Shown: one piece after another, positions 1 to 8,727 of the stretch
How positions within the stretch are numbered: position 1 is the stretch's first letter
Layout: each line of letters starts with the position of its first letter
NCBI RefSeq assembly: GCF_014397245.1
Contig: NZ_JACLHY010000001.1
Coordinates: 186,001-250,000 of the forward strand
Origin: Arenibacter arenosicollis
GTDB lineage: Bacteria > Bacteroidota > Bacteroidia > Flavobacteriales > Flavobacteriaceae
Direction of reading: 5' to 3'
DNA: 64,000 bases
Made by a program: the position numbers and the translations under genes
The notes under the pieces: generated by a model
What the model saw: the letters and a program-made list of their open reading frames with translations, nothing else
Told to the model about the DNA's origin: nothing
Database searches by the model: none

Positions 1-1024
1 GGAACATAGGAATTCTACCATTCTTACGGACAGGGAAGGATTGGCAGAAGGCGGCATGAAAAACAATATAGGCACGGTTGCCCATGAATTTTTTCACGGA
101 TGGAATGTGGAACGTATTCGGCCCCAGGCTTTGGAACCCTTCAATTTTGCCGAAGCCAATATGAGCGGAGAGCTTTGGTTTGCTGAAGGTTTTACCAGTT
201 ATTACACCAATTTCATTCTTTGTCGCGCAGGAATCATTACCCCTAAGGAATACGTAGAGGGGCTTACGGGCACTTTTAACTATGTTTGGAACTCTCCAGC
301 CAGACAATTCTTTAACCCAATAGAAATGAGCTATCAAGCTCCCTTTGTAGATGCCTCTACCTCCGTAGATCCGGTAAATAGGGACAATACTTTTATCTCA
401 TATTATTCATATGGCAGTGTTTTGGGATTGGCCCTGGACCTATCGTTGCGACAAAACAAGTTGAATTTGGACGATTACATGAAATTGGTCTGGCAGACCT
501 ATGGGAAAAAGGAAATTCCCTATACCCTGTCCGATCTACGTAAAACTTTGGTACAATACGCCGGAAAGGAATTCGGAAATCGTTTTTTTGATCAATATAT
601 CCATAACAGTGAAATGCCCAATTATGAGGAGCTGTTCAATTCAGTTGGCGTAGTGCTGAAACGTGCCACTGACAAACCTTATTTTGGGGCAAGTGTCAAC
701 ATCAACCAATTTGGGGTGGGCATTGTACAACGTAATACCACTATTGGGAGTCCAGCCTATACCGCAGGGTTGGACAATGGGGATGTGATTACGGCGATAA
801 ACAATATCCCCTTGACCACTAACCAGAGTTTTGGGGAACTAATAGCACAATTCAAGGTAGGGGAAAGTGTGCAGGTAGCCTACACCCGATTTGGAATTCC
901 AAAATCCACCACTGTTGTTTTAAGTGCGGATCCCACCTATACCATAGAATTAATGGAGGAAAATGGCGGTAAAGTCAGCAAACAGTTATTAAAAAATAGA
1001 AAGGATTGGCTAAAAGTGGAATAG
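1..1024 (+). CDS. M61 family peptidase with C-terminal PDZ domain (5' end outside the window)
   Basis: The reading frame is open from base 2, so the gene enters from upstream and only its C-terminal part (about 340 residues) is present. It begins with EHRNST followed by the zinc motif HEFFH and then WNVERIRP, which together are the signature of M61 (glycyl aminopeptidase-like) metallopeptidases. A downstream Glu in WFAEGFTSYY is the likely third zinc ligand. The last ~100 residues (VGIVQRNTTIGSPAYTAGL and DGDVITAINN-like text) form a PDZ domain, the normal tail of this family. The family is usually secreted or periplasmic, but the signal peptide cannot be seen here. The stop codon is 1 base before the next ATG, so it is probably cotranscribed with the acetyltransferase. 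Confidence 0.9.
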   Translation, partial: EHRNSTILTDREGLAEGGMKNNIGTVAHEFFHGWNVERIRPQALEPFNFAEANMSGELWFAEGFTSYYTNFILCRAGIITPKEYVEGLTGTFNYVWNSPARQFFNPIEMSYQAPFVDASTSVDPVNRDNTFISYYSYGSVLGLALDLSLRQNKLNLDDYMKLVWQTYGKKEIPYTLSDLRKTLVQYAGKEFGNRFFDQYIHNSEMPNYEELFNSVGVVLKRATDKPYFGASVNINQFGVGIVQRNTTIGSPAYTAGLDNGDVITAINNIPLTTNQSFGELIAQFKVGESVQVAYTRFGIPKSTTVVLSADPTYTIELMEENGGKVSKQLLKNRKDWLKVE

Positions 1025-1025
1025 G

Positions 1026-1559
1026 ATGGAGGTAATCTTTAAGAGCTGTACCAATGACAGCGAATTACGACAAATACTGAGCTTGCAACAAAAGAACCTG
1101 ATTAGCAACCTAGATTCTGGCGAAAAGGAAAAAGAAGGCTTTGTGACCGTATCCCATACTTTGGAACTCCTGACAAAGATGAATACCGCCTGTCCACATA
1201 TCATAGCCAAGGTCCAAGATAAAGTGGTGGGCTATGCACTTTGCATGCACCCTAGTTTTGGGAACGATATTGAGGTTTTAAAACCCATGTTCAAGGAAAT
1301 AGCTTCTACAGTGCCCAAAACAGAACCCTATATGGTCATGGGGCAAATATGCATAGATAAGGAGTATCGGCGGCGGGGCATTTTTAGAAAGCTGTATGAG
1401 ACTATGAAGAATACCATTCAACCCCAGTTTAACAGTATCATCACTGAGGTGGATGCCACCAACCTGCGTTCGTTGGAAGCCCATTATGCGGTGGGGTTTA
1501 AAGATCTAAAGACCTATAGTGCTGGTGGACAGGATTGGAAATTGATTGTGTTGAGGTAG
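1026..1559 (+). CDS. GNAT family N-acetyltransferase
   Basis: This 177-residue protein has the acetyl-CoA binding pattern of the GNAT fold. The stretch GQICIDKEYRRRGIFRKLYE, near residues 105-125, matches motif A (R/Q-x-x-G-x-G/A), and the C-terminal LEAHYAVGFKDL matches the usual motif B helix and strand. It starts 1 base after the M61 peptidase stop, so the two genes very likely share a transcript. The substrate cannot be told from sequence; GNAT members modify small amines, antibiotics or protein N-termini. Confidence 0.85.
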   Translation: MEVIFKSCTNDSELRQILSLQQKNLISNLDSGEKEKEGFVTVSHTLELLTKMNTACPHIIAKVQDKVVGYALCMHPSFGNDIEVLKPMFKEIASTVPKTEPYMVMGQICIDKEYRRRGIFRKLYETMKNTIQPQFNSIITEVDATNLRSLEAHYAVGFKDLKTYSAGGQDWKLIVLR

Positions 1560-1649
1560 GGCGTTTTAGTGAATATATTTGAATAGCTGGTGGCAATATG
1601 TTCGACATTAAGGTTTGGCCAATCTGGGGAGTTTGATAACATAATAATT

Positions 1650-2042
1650 ATGGGACCATTGAGTTTTAAAGACTTTAAGGAAGATGTTACTGAAATTACT
1701 CATGGGGCAATCAACAAATATGGTCTAACAATTAATCTGATTGATGAATATCAAATTTATGCAAGTAATAAAATGGGGGGCTTTTGGTTTTATCATGAAG
1801 ATATATACATTTTAAATATGGTATATGTGGACGTAAAAACAGATATAAAAACGCCATTTTTAGAATTATTTAAAAACAAAAATATTGAGTGCTTATATCC
1901 CTTTGAGGCTGGAGAAGAATGCGTTAAAAGTATGATTCTCAAAAGACAAAATACAGATAAAACTCAACGCTATCATAAAGATATTTGTAGAATTAAAAAA
2001 ATGAGTGATTTGTTAATAGAATATTTTACGGATGAATTCTGA
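1650..2042 (+). CDS. hypothetical protein
   Basis: I do not recognise the family. I placed the start at the ATG at 1650, giving 130 residues beginning MGPLSFKDF. A longer in-frame reading back to 1590 would use a non-ATG start and adds residues that look untypical. The protein is soluble, acidic in the middle (DVKTDIKTPF) and basic toward the end (KRQNTDKTQRYHK), with no signal peptide or membrane segment. Its AT content is higher than that of the adjacent acetyltransferase. The size and isolated setting would fit an immunity-like or orphan accessory protein, but nothing proves it. Confidence 0.5.
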   Translation: MGPLSFKDFKEDVTEITHGAINKYGLTINLIDEYQIYASNKMGGFWFYHEDIYILNMVYVDVKTDIKTPFLELFKNKNIECLYPFEAGEECVKSMILKRQNTDKTQRYHKDICRIKKMSDLLIEYFTDEF

Positions 2043-2092
2043 AGTGGAGTTAAGCTTAAAGACTATGATAAATAATCCAGAAATGAAATATG

Positions 2093-2126
2093 CCCCCGCT
2101 AGAGCGAGCGTCACGCTAGTGCCGAG
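2093..2126. repeat. dispersed hairpin repeat, delta copy 1
   Basis: The core GCTAGAGCGAGCGTCACGCT can fold on itself around GCGTCACGC. A related copy with a better stem sits at 52956-52986. The rest of the 2043-2262 gap is AT-rich and shows no gene; a 23-codon ORF at 2157-2228 has no support. Confidence 0.5.
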
Positions 2127-2262
2127 TAAAAGTAAGAGAATGAGATTGAACAGAAAATGGATACAAGACAGATATTAGGACAAAGTTATAAGTACACAAA
2201 AAGGATTCTTGAGCTAGTGAAAAAATAGATAATGAAGACATTGACAGGACAGAATTCTTAAA

Positions 2263-2862
2263 TCAAACAAAAGGTTTCAGCTGAATATATTGAAACTTTA
2301 TTTCCCCCAAATGTTCTTCATGGATAAATCCTTGTTTATAGGTACCCCAATCAATTGGATATTCTTTCTCATTTGTCCCAAACTGGGAAAGCAACCCCTC
2401 CGATATTAATATATATTCATCGTTGGGAATGTCGTTTTTAAGAAGTCTATGGGCTGTAATTACATCCTCCCCGATGAGTTTTATTCGTTTGCCTACAGGA
2501 ACCAAACCAACTTCTTCCCCATAGTGCAAAATAATTTTCAACCCTAATACCTCCGGAATCATTTCCGCCGCCTTATCACCATTATAACGGGCCTTGAGGG
2601 CATGAAGTTGTTTGTAAAACTCGGTATAAAAAAACCGACATTGATCTAGCAGTTCCTTAATGGATGGAAGCTCACCTGTTTTATAGAACAATACGGCATC
2701 CCCTTCTATTTCCGAGATTTTAAGTCCTATTTCATTGGAATAGACAATCTTGTTCAAAAGTGAAGGAATTACCTTTGAGCTCAACTCAAAATCGGTTTTA
2801 CTCATAAATTGAGTGAATCCACTAATGTCCGGTATACATAATAAAGTAGGTAAGGCTTTCAT
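2263..2862 (-). CDS. DUF2652 family protein, cyclase-homology-like
   Basis: This 199-residue soluble protein matches what I know of the DUF2652 family. The pattern is that of a class III nucleotidyl cyclase domain. IPDISGFTQF near residues 10-19 carries Asp12 where cyclases have their first metal ligand. EGDAVLFY near 54-61 carries Asp55 at the second metal position. GEDVITAHRLL near 131-141 lines up with the G-x-x-V-N-x-A-x-R-L segment and keeps Arg139, but the usual Asn is missing. Cyclase activity is therefore possible but unproven; the family has no assigned function as far as I know. It is monocistronic with a 400-bp upstream gap. An HD/Pycsar-effector gene lies about 5 kb away. Confidence 0.75.
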   Translation of the reverse strand: MKALPTLLCIPDISGFTQFMSKTDFELSSKVIPSLLNKIVYSNEIGLKISEIEGDAVLFYKTGELPSIKELLDQCRFFYTEFYKQLHALKARYNGDKAAEMIPEVLGLKIILHYGEEVGLVPVGKRIKLIGEDVITAHRLLKNDIPNDEYILISEGLLSQFGTNEKEYPIDWGTYKQGFIHEEHLGEIKFQYIQLKPFV

Positions 2863-3018
2863 ATTATAAAAAATTGAAAATTAATTTAACCTATAAAATC
2901 GCAGGCAATTGTATGAATTATAGCTTATTGTGTTTCAACAATAGTATTTTGTAGTTTGACATAATCATCCAAAAATTTTGGTTATAAATTGGCTGCCAAT
3001 TTTCTCGGTAAACTCCGA

Positions 3019-3251
3019 TCAATCCACTTTTATATCCCTTTCAAGGAGGTTATTATTCGCATGATCAATCTTTTTGTTATTGAATATAGCGCTAAAAAAC
3101 GAAATATTTTTTGCCTTTTCCCTGCCTGAAGCGTTAGGGACAATGATTTTCCCATTTGAATCAAATTCAATATGGTTTCGAGCTAAAATTTTGTACCTAG
3201 ATCTATAATTTTACCATTATTAAAAGAACATTTAAAACTTGGTCTTGACAT
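3019..3251 (-). pseudogene. frameshifted small ORF remnant
   Basis: The 2863-3263 gap is not empty. On the minus strand an ATG at 3251 opens a 22-residue reading (MSRPSFKCSFNNGKIIDLGT) that stops at a TAG near 3187. A different frame then runs to a stop at 3019, reading LARNHIEFDSNGKIIVPNAS followed by GREKAKNISFF and ending ERDIKVD. The two pieces join smoothly as protein (GTK/ILARNH) if one base is gained or the frame slips by -1 at ACAAAATTTTAG. I do not recognise the family. It could be a decayed gene, a sequencing error, or a slippage-dependent small protein. The site is not a canonical slippery heptamer. Confidence 0.4.
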
Positions 3252-3263
3252 AAATTAAATATC

Positions 3264-3479
3264 ATGAAAAAATCCATATTTATTTTGCCACTGCTTTTTG
3301 CAGCCGCTATTTCTTTATCGGGTTGCCGAGAGACGAAAACAGTTAAGGATGAGCCTAAAGGAGATATAGAACGTGCTGTAGATGAGGCCGAAGATGGCGT
3401 AAAGCGTGCAGGAGAAGAAGTAAAGGGAGCCTATAAAGAGGTTAAAGAGGAAGTAGATGGGAGTACCGATGACAACTAG
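3264..3479 (+). CDS. small lipoprotein
   Basis: This 71-residue protein has a short lipoprotein signal peptide with lipobox LSGC (Cys20). The remaining 50 residues are highly charged and helical, built from repeats of the kind AVDEAEDGVKRAGEEVKGAY that would form an amphipathic helix. It is likely anchored in the inner leaflet of the outer membrane or the periplasmic face. It resembles small envelope-stress lipoproteins by composition only. The next gene, also exported, begins 83 bases downstream on the same strand. Confidence 0.75.
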   Translation: MKKSIFILPLLFAAAISLSGCRETKTVKDEPKGDIERAVDEAEDGVKRAGEEVKGAYKEVKEEVDGSTDDN

Positions 3480-3562
3480 GCCAAAAACCAACCTAATTGT
3501 AAATGTTTTGACGTAGGACAAACACCTACAAATACAAGAAAAAATTAGAAAATCAATTCTCT

Positions 3563-3994
3563 ATGAAACTTTCAATATTTTATTATTCCTTAATGACAAT
3601 GATTTTATGTATTGGTTGTAACACAGCTGCTGAAGGTCAAGTTCCCAAAGAAGTTAAGACCACCTTTAAGAATATGTATCCAAAGGAAAACGACCCGGAT
3701 TGGCACACGGATAAAAACGGGAATTTTGAATCCAATTTCAAAAAGGACGGAGAACATTACAAAGCCGATTTCAGTCCCGAGGGAAAGTGGTTGGAAACGG
3801 AACGCCGCATATCAAAAAAAGATTTGCCAGATGCCATCAAAGAAAAAATTGACAAGGATTTTAAGGATTATGAGCTTGTAGAAATCGAAGAGGTGGACCA
3901 CAATTCAAAAGGAAGGTTTTATGATGTTGAATTTAAAAAAGATGGAGAAAAAAAAGATGTAGAATTCAATACTCAAGGAAATATCATCAATTAA
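3563..3994 (+). CDS. PepSY-like (DUF2874) exported protein
   Basis: This 143-residue protein has an N-terminal export signal with a possible lipobox (LCIGC, Cys19). The body has two repeats of the PepSY-like pattern. Each has a helix (VPKEVKTTFKNMYP; LPDAIKEKIDKDFKDY) followed by strands rich in W/Y, Lys and Asp (WHTDKNGNFESNF; RFYDVEFKKDGEKKDVEF). This is typical of the BLIP-like/DUF2874 group common in Bacteroidota, whose role is unknown. The gene ends in an 8-base convergent overlap with the phosphoesterase on the other strand. Confidence 0.8.
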   Translation: MKLSIFYYSLMTMILCIGCNTAAEGQVPKEVKTTFKNMYPKENDPDWHTDKNGNFESNFKKDGEHYKADFSPEGKWLETERRISKKDLPDAIKEKIDKDFKDYELVEIEEVDHNSKGRFYDVEFKKDGEKKDVEFNTQGNIIN

Positions 3995-4898
3995 TTGGCA
4001 AATCGGCTTTTTGATAATCTTTAAGCTGCTGTGGGCCTTCCAACAGAATCCTTACAATTTGCAAAGTTCCGTCATCTTTTGTGGCTATTTCCCATTTGAT
4101 TAGAGCTATGGTACCTTTTTGAATTTCAATTCCAGTAATACTGCGTGGATGCACGCAACTACCATCATTAAAAAACGGAATTTCCCCAGGTACCGGAAAG
4201 CGTGGCCTGTGCGTATGGCCTACAATGGTCAACAATTCATTATTGGCCATAATCCATTTTTTTATGCGCCTTTCAATTTTAATAAGTTCCTTGTAATTTT
4301 TGGCAGGACTTGTGGGATCCGCAATACCCCAGACCTGTAATGGTTTCCATAAGACACGTACCAGGAATCGGCCCCAACTCCAAAAAGTATAGTTCCACCA
4401 ATCCGCCTGATGCCCATGGGTCAAGAATAATTCCTGTCCACTTAATTTATGTTTTAAAATTATGGCCTCGTGATAGTTAATATCCTCAAACAATTCTTTA
4501 TTGCAATCATCGATAGGTTCAAAATAGTGCGACAAATTACTCTTTACATATTCCGGGTCTTTGTAAACCATATCATGGTTTCCCCAGATCATATGAAGTC
4601 TTTTTTCCAAATGGAACTGCTTCAAAAGTTTGTAAACGTTTTTATGGGCCGTAAAAATGGAATCAAAGGAATGATTTTCCCAAAGCTCATCACCATCTCC
4701 CAATTCACAATAAGTAAATCCCTCATTAAGATAATGCCTTAAGGCATGGAAATAAATATTGCGATTGTTAGCAAATTCGTCCGCAAAACTACTATCCCCC
4801 CTATGGCAATCACTGAACAGGATAATTTTGGAAGTATCATCAAAGGACAGGGTTTTGGCATTGTTATAAGCCCTTGTCAATCTGGTAAATGAGGACAT
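3987..4898 (-). CDS. metallophosphoesterase (calcineurin-like)
   Basis: This 303-residue cytoplasmic protein shows the full set of calcineurin-like motifs: FSDCHRGD (D-x-H), GDGDEL (GD), WGNHD (GNHD), THGHQADW and GHTH. The layout, with a short helical insertion (WWNYTFWSWGRFLVRVLW) after the fourth motif, resembles LpxH-like UDP-2,3-diacylglucosamine hydrolases. However, it is longer than LpxH, and the spacing fits the general bacterial group better, so I keep the broad name. It overlaps the PepSY-like gene by 8 bases tail to tail and is read alone. Confidence 0.85.
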   Translation of the reverse strand: MSSFTRLTRAYNNAKTLSFDDTSKIILFSDCHRGDSSFADEFANNRNIYFHALRHYLNEGFTYCELGDGDELWENHSFDSIFTAHKNVYKLLKQFHLEKRLHMIWGNHDMVYKDPEYVKSNLSHYFEPIDDCNKELFEDINYHEAIILKHKLSGQELFLTHGHQADWWNYTFWSWGRFLVRVLWKPLQVWGIADPTSPAKNYKELIKIERRIKKWIMANNELLTIVGHTHRPRFPVPGEIPFFNDGSCVHPRSITGIEIQKGTIALIKWEIATKDDGTLQIVRILLEGPQQLKDYQKADLPIN

Positions 4899-5104
4899 TT
4901 GTTTTAGGTTAAAAGTTAGTGCTTTTTTTGGTTAAGGACATAATATGTCCTATTTTGTATAGGGGAAATACTCGTGGTATACCACCAAAAGACCTTAACG
5001 GAATAAATATCAGAAAAAAGTAGGTTATCCCCTTATCGATCCAAAAATACAAGAAAGCATTTTCTTTTGTAATTTTACGGTGCAAACTTGGACTAATATA
5101 GGCA

Positions 5105-7474
5105 ATGAAGGGATTCACGGATAAAATATCACCTTTGGAGCATCATATAAGCTTTAATAAATTATTAAAGCAATATGATGAAATGGCACAGAGCGAGGAT
5201 TCGTATTTGGCTTCCAAGGCAAATTATATTGTAAATGCCCAAGCCCCCTACCCCGAACTCCGTGAAGGTTTCACCGATATATCCTTACTGGAAAAACACA
5301 AAGAAGTTATACAAATTATCTTGCAGGATTTGTTTTCCTCAGTACTTACCACCAATGAAATAAAAACGGCATCCACGCCATATACAAACATAACATTTAA
5401 CTCCAGTAAGCGCTTTGAGCGAATATTGGAAGCGGCAGGGCAAAATTATGAGCCGGAAATAAGAAACCAGGAAGAAGAGGTAAGCTATATTATGGCCTGT
5501 GTGGTAATCCTTAACTTTTACTACGGATTTAATCTTGATTTTAAGAGGCCCTTTTTCTACGATATCCCTGATGCCAATGGAGTAATGAGACATTACCGCA
5601 TTTTGTACAATGCGGATTTCATAGAAATCTTGCCGAAAAGCACCCCATTGAAAATTACCCAAAAGGATGTGGACGAGCTATTGGAAAATATAGACAATGT
5701 GGAACTCTGGAAAGAGAAGATTCCCCCCAATAGTTTTATCAGTAAAGGCTTTGTAATATCGAACATGTTCGATGTTACGGCTGAACATTCCATATCTGAA
5801 ATAAAATCCAACTTGATCGTCAATGATAAAAGTGGGGGTAATTTCATTAAAGGTGTGGAAAACACCTTTAAATCGCTATTTGGATTGCCAAATATGCGCA
5901 TTGGATTTGCGGTATACAATTCCAAGGATGAGCAATTTGAGAGGGTTTCTGTAAATGGCATTGATAGTTTTATTTTGCAAAAAAAGAAAGTTGAGACCTG
6001 CAATGAATCCCTTTGCAAGGCATCTTACAGTAAACTAATTGATCAAAACAGGTTCTTTGTAATCAGTGATGTAGAAAAATATTATAAACTCTCGGGTGGT
6101 ATGCCGCCGTATAAGGGCTTACACGACCAAAAAATTAAAAGTGCGCTTTTGGCCCCCATTGCCAAAGATGGGCGATTATTAGGGGTATTGGAACTGGTGT
6201 CGGACAAGGCAAATGACCTCAACAGTGTTAATGCCAAGAAACTGGAAGATGTAATACCCTATATCGTCTCCGCTGTTTTGCGTTCTTTGGAGGAGGAAGA
6301 AAATTTAATCGATGCCGTAATCCAGAACGAATGTACCTCTGTACATTCATCCGTGTACTGGAAATTTAAAGAGGAGGCCAAACGATTTATATTGGAAGAC
6401 CAGGAAGGGTTGCAGCCGTCATTTAGGGAAATTGTTTTTGATGAAGTTTATCCCCTATACGGACAAACAGATATTAAAGATTCATCCCAAGCAAGAAATA
6501 CGGCCATTCAACGAGACCTCATGATCCAGTTATCGGAGATAAATAGTGTTCTTTCCGAGGCTTGGGAGAAAAATAAATTGCCCATATATGAAGAACTTAT
6601 TTTTAGGGTAAACAACCATATAGACGATATAAAGGAGGTGTTGCACACCAACAGTGAGCAGGCGGTTTTCGATTTTGTAAATGATGAAATTAATCCCGTA
6701 TTCGCACATCTGAAAAAATCTTCCAAATACTATCAGGACTTATTGTTGTCATACGAGTCCAAAATTGATATGGGAACAGGATCCTACTATGATCATAGAA
6801 AAAATTATGACGAAAGCGTAACACTGATCAATAAGAAACTGGCAGCTGTCATCGACAAAAAACAGGAAGAAGCGCAAAAAATGTACCCGCATTATTTTGA
6901 GCGCTATAAGACAGACGGCGTAGAGCACAATATGTACATTGGGGACTCCATTACTGGGGCAAGGGAATTTGATCTTCTTTACCTAAGCAATCTAAGGTTG
7001 TGGCAATTACAGGTGATGTGCGAAATGGAAAATAAGCACTACGCCCTGAAATCAAAGCTGCAGGTTCAACTTGATGTAGCCTCGCTTATCCTTGTCTATA
7101 ATGGCTCGTTATCTATCCGGTTTAGGATGGATGAGAAACGTTTTGATGTGGACGGCACCTACAACGCCAGATACGAAATCATAAAAAAACGCATAGACAA
7201 ATCATATATTAAGGGCACCAACCAACGTCTTACCCAGCCTGGAAAAATTGCCATAGTCTATTCACAAAAGAAAGATGAATTGGAGTACCTTAGGTACATA
7301 AAATTCCTCAAATCCAAGGGTTATTTTGATGGCAAGGTCGAAATAGTTGAATTGGAAGGCCTCCAAGGAGTGTCCGGTCTAAAAGCCATAAGGGCATCCG
7401 TATGCTACAATCCTAACAATGAAAAGGGCAAGACCTATTCCTATAACGATCTCCTAGATGAATTGAAGGCCTAA
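5105..7474 (+). CDS. GAF domain-containing protein
   Basis: This is a 789-residue soluble protein. Residues roughly 235-400 read as a GAF domain: FGLPNMRIGFAVYN, then ISDVEKYYKLSG, then the strand pair KSALLAPIAKDGRLLGVLEL. The N-terminal 230 residues and the long C-terminal half (helical, QEEAQKMYPHYFERYKTDGV) have no motif I can name. There is no kinase, GGDEF or HTH output domain, so the output is unknown; it may bind a small ligand or partner. The start at 5105 gives a compact N-terminus. The gene overlaps the HD/Pycsar-effector gene by 4 bases, tail to tail. Confidence 0.75.
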   Translation: MKGFTDKISPLEHHISFNKLLKQYDEMAQSEDSYLASKANYIVNAQAPYPELREGFTDISLLEKHKEVIQIILQDLFSSVLTTNEIKTASTPYTNITFNSSKRFERILEAAGQNYEPEIRNQEEEVSYIMACVVILNFYYGFNLDFKRPFFYDIPDANGVMRHYRILYNADFIEILPKSTPLKITQKDVDELLENIDNVELWKEKIPPNSFISKGFVISNMFDVTAEHSISEIKSNLIVNDKSGGNFIKGVENTFKSLFGLPNMRIGFAVYNSKDEQFERVSVNGIDSFILQKKKVETCNESLCKASYSKLIDQNRFFVISDVEKYYKLSGGMPPYKGLHDQKIKSALLAPIAKDGRLLGVLELVSDKANDLNSVNAKKLEDVIPYIVSAVLRSLEEEENLIDAVIQNECTSVHSSVYWKFKEEAKRFILEDQEGLQPSFREIVFDEVYPLYGQTDIKDSSQARNTAIQRDLMIQLSEINSVLSEAWEKNKLPIYEELIFRVNNHIDDIKEVLHTNSEQAVFDFVNDEINPVFAHLKKSSKYYQDLLLSYESKIDMGTGSYYDHRKNYDESVTLINKKLAAVIDKKQEEAQKMYPHYFERYKTDGVEHNMYIGDSITGAREFDLLYLSNLRLWQLQVMCEMENKHYALKSKLQVQLDVASLILVYNGSLSIRFRMDEKRFDVDGTYNARYEIIKKRIDKSYIKGTNQRLTQPGKIAIVYSQKKDELEYLRYIKFLKSKGYFDGKVEIVELEGLQGVSGLKAIRASVCYNPNNEKGKTYSYNDLLDELKA

Positions 7475-8673
7475 GTTGGCAATTCAATAATCTTTTCCGG
7501 ACCGTAAAACTTTAAAGCCACAAAAAAGGCGATTACGGATAAAATCATTCCAACCATAAAGATTGTATAGGTCCACCTTAGAAGTTTGTATTTTCTGTTC
7601 AATACCAACCCTAAAAAATAAAGATCTTTGGTCAGTGATGTATAGACATAGGTTTGATCTTTGATCAATTCCTGAATGGCCCATTCGTAATCTTGCAACT
7701 TCATTTTGTGGAAATTTCCAAAAAACAGGAGATTAACCTTTTTTTGTTGTACATCTTCCTTGGTAAACTCTCCACCGGTAACATTGGGTCGTGTGGCCAG
7801 TACCGACATAATCATGGAAGCAACGCTAAAAAGAACAAATATGGCTGCGGGGTAAATCAAATAATCATTTTGTGGATCATCTAATTTTGGAATAAGGTTC
7901 GATAGCATTAAGGAAATAATAATGGCATTAACAGACAGGAGAATATTAGCTTTGGTATCCGCAATATCACTCAATTTTAAATGGTTCCTCATGGTCACTC
8001 GAAACATGGTCTGAATTCCACGTTCCGGACTTTCATTTTTCAGTTTAACCTTTAGCTCTTCCTTTCTTGTAAGCTTCTTTAACTTCTTTTTACTTTTTAC
8101 TAATTTTTTTAAATTCTTATCCTTGCCATCCTGCCAGTTTTTTCGGGCGTGGTCCGTATAAAACCTATGTTCGGTTCTGAACATTTTAATGTTTTCATTA
8201 CGCCATTTCTTGGGCGAAAATTCCGCAATCTCTAATTTGGAAAGTTCTTCCCGCAAAAGTTCAGAGGTTTCCAAATAGGATTTGCTGCGCAGGTGGGACG
8301 AGTCCGCATCCTTTATGATTTCTTCTGAAAGATTTTTAGGTTCGTAGTACCGCTGTGTGGCTAGAATTAATTCACTCACTTTTTTTATACCCTCTTCATC
8401 ATATCCCTGTTCTTTTAAAAACTTAGTGGCAATTATGCTACTATTTTTCTCATGGTCATTGAAACCTTGGGTATATCCAGTATCGTGAAGCCATGCAGCC
8501 AATTCAATTGCTTCACTTTCTTTGTCATTTAAGTCATAGGCATCCAGTAATTCTTTAGTATTTTTGACTACACGTTGTGTATGCCTAAGATTATGGTACA
8601 AATAATTGCTATCCAGTTGGTGTGTCAACAAATCAGTAACAAAATCTTCAGTATCTTTAACAATGTGTGCCAT
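7471..8673 (-). CDS. HD domain fused to Pycsar-type membrane effector domain
   Basis: This is a 400-residue protein with two parts. Residues ~20-130 form an HD phosphohydrolase domain: HNLRH (27-31), WLHD (61-64), HEKNS (74-78) and a late Asp in KDADSSH (124). A lysine-rich linker follows (190-215). Residues ~225-390 contain three membrane segments (about 245-261, 273-293 and 368-388) and the MRNHLKLSDIADTKANILLS entry that marks the PycTM/DUF5706 family. In Pycsar defence, PycTM-type proteins are activated by cyclic nucleotides and disrupt membranes. The HD half could degrade a nucleotide signal. No cyclase gene is directly adjacent. Confidence 0.8.
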   Translation of the reverse strand: MAHIVKDTEDFVTDLLTHQLDSNYLYHNLRHTQRVVKNTKELLDAYDLNDKESEAIELAAWLHDTGYTQGFNDHEKNSSIIATKFLKEQGYDEEGIKKVSELILATQRYYEPKNLSEEIIKDADSSHLRSKSYLETSELLREELSKLEIAEFSPKKWRNENIKMFRTEHRFYTDHARKNWQDGKDKNLKKLVKSKKKLKKLTRKEELKVKLKNESPERGIQTMFRVTMRNHLKLSDIADTKANILLSVNAIIISLMLSNLIPKLDDPQNDYLIYPAAIFVLFSVASMIMSVLATRPNVTGGEFTKEDVQQKKVNLLFFGNFHKMKLQDYEWAIQELIKDQTYVYTSLTKDLYFLGLVLNRKYKLLRWTYTIFMVGMILSVIAFFVALKFYGPEKIIELPT

Positions 8674-8727
8674 CTATCATTTTTATAACTCCCAAATTAC
8701 GAAATTATATTTTCTATTATTAGCACT

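Noticed and set aside
2157-2228. 23-codon ORF (MDTRQILGQSYK...)
   Set aside because: It is too short, and has no clear ribosome site and no recognisable family. It may be a remnant, but that is not supportable.
7471-8673. Classical two-gene Pycsar defence operon
   Set aside because: No cyclase gene is adjacent in the same operon, and neighbours look like ordinary chromosomal genes, so I report only the fusion.
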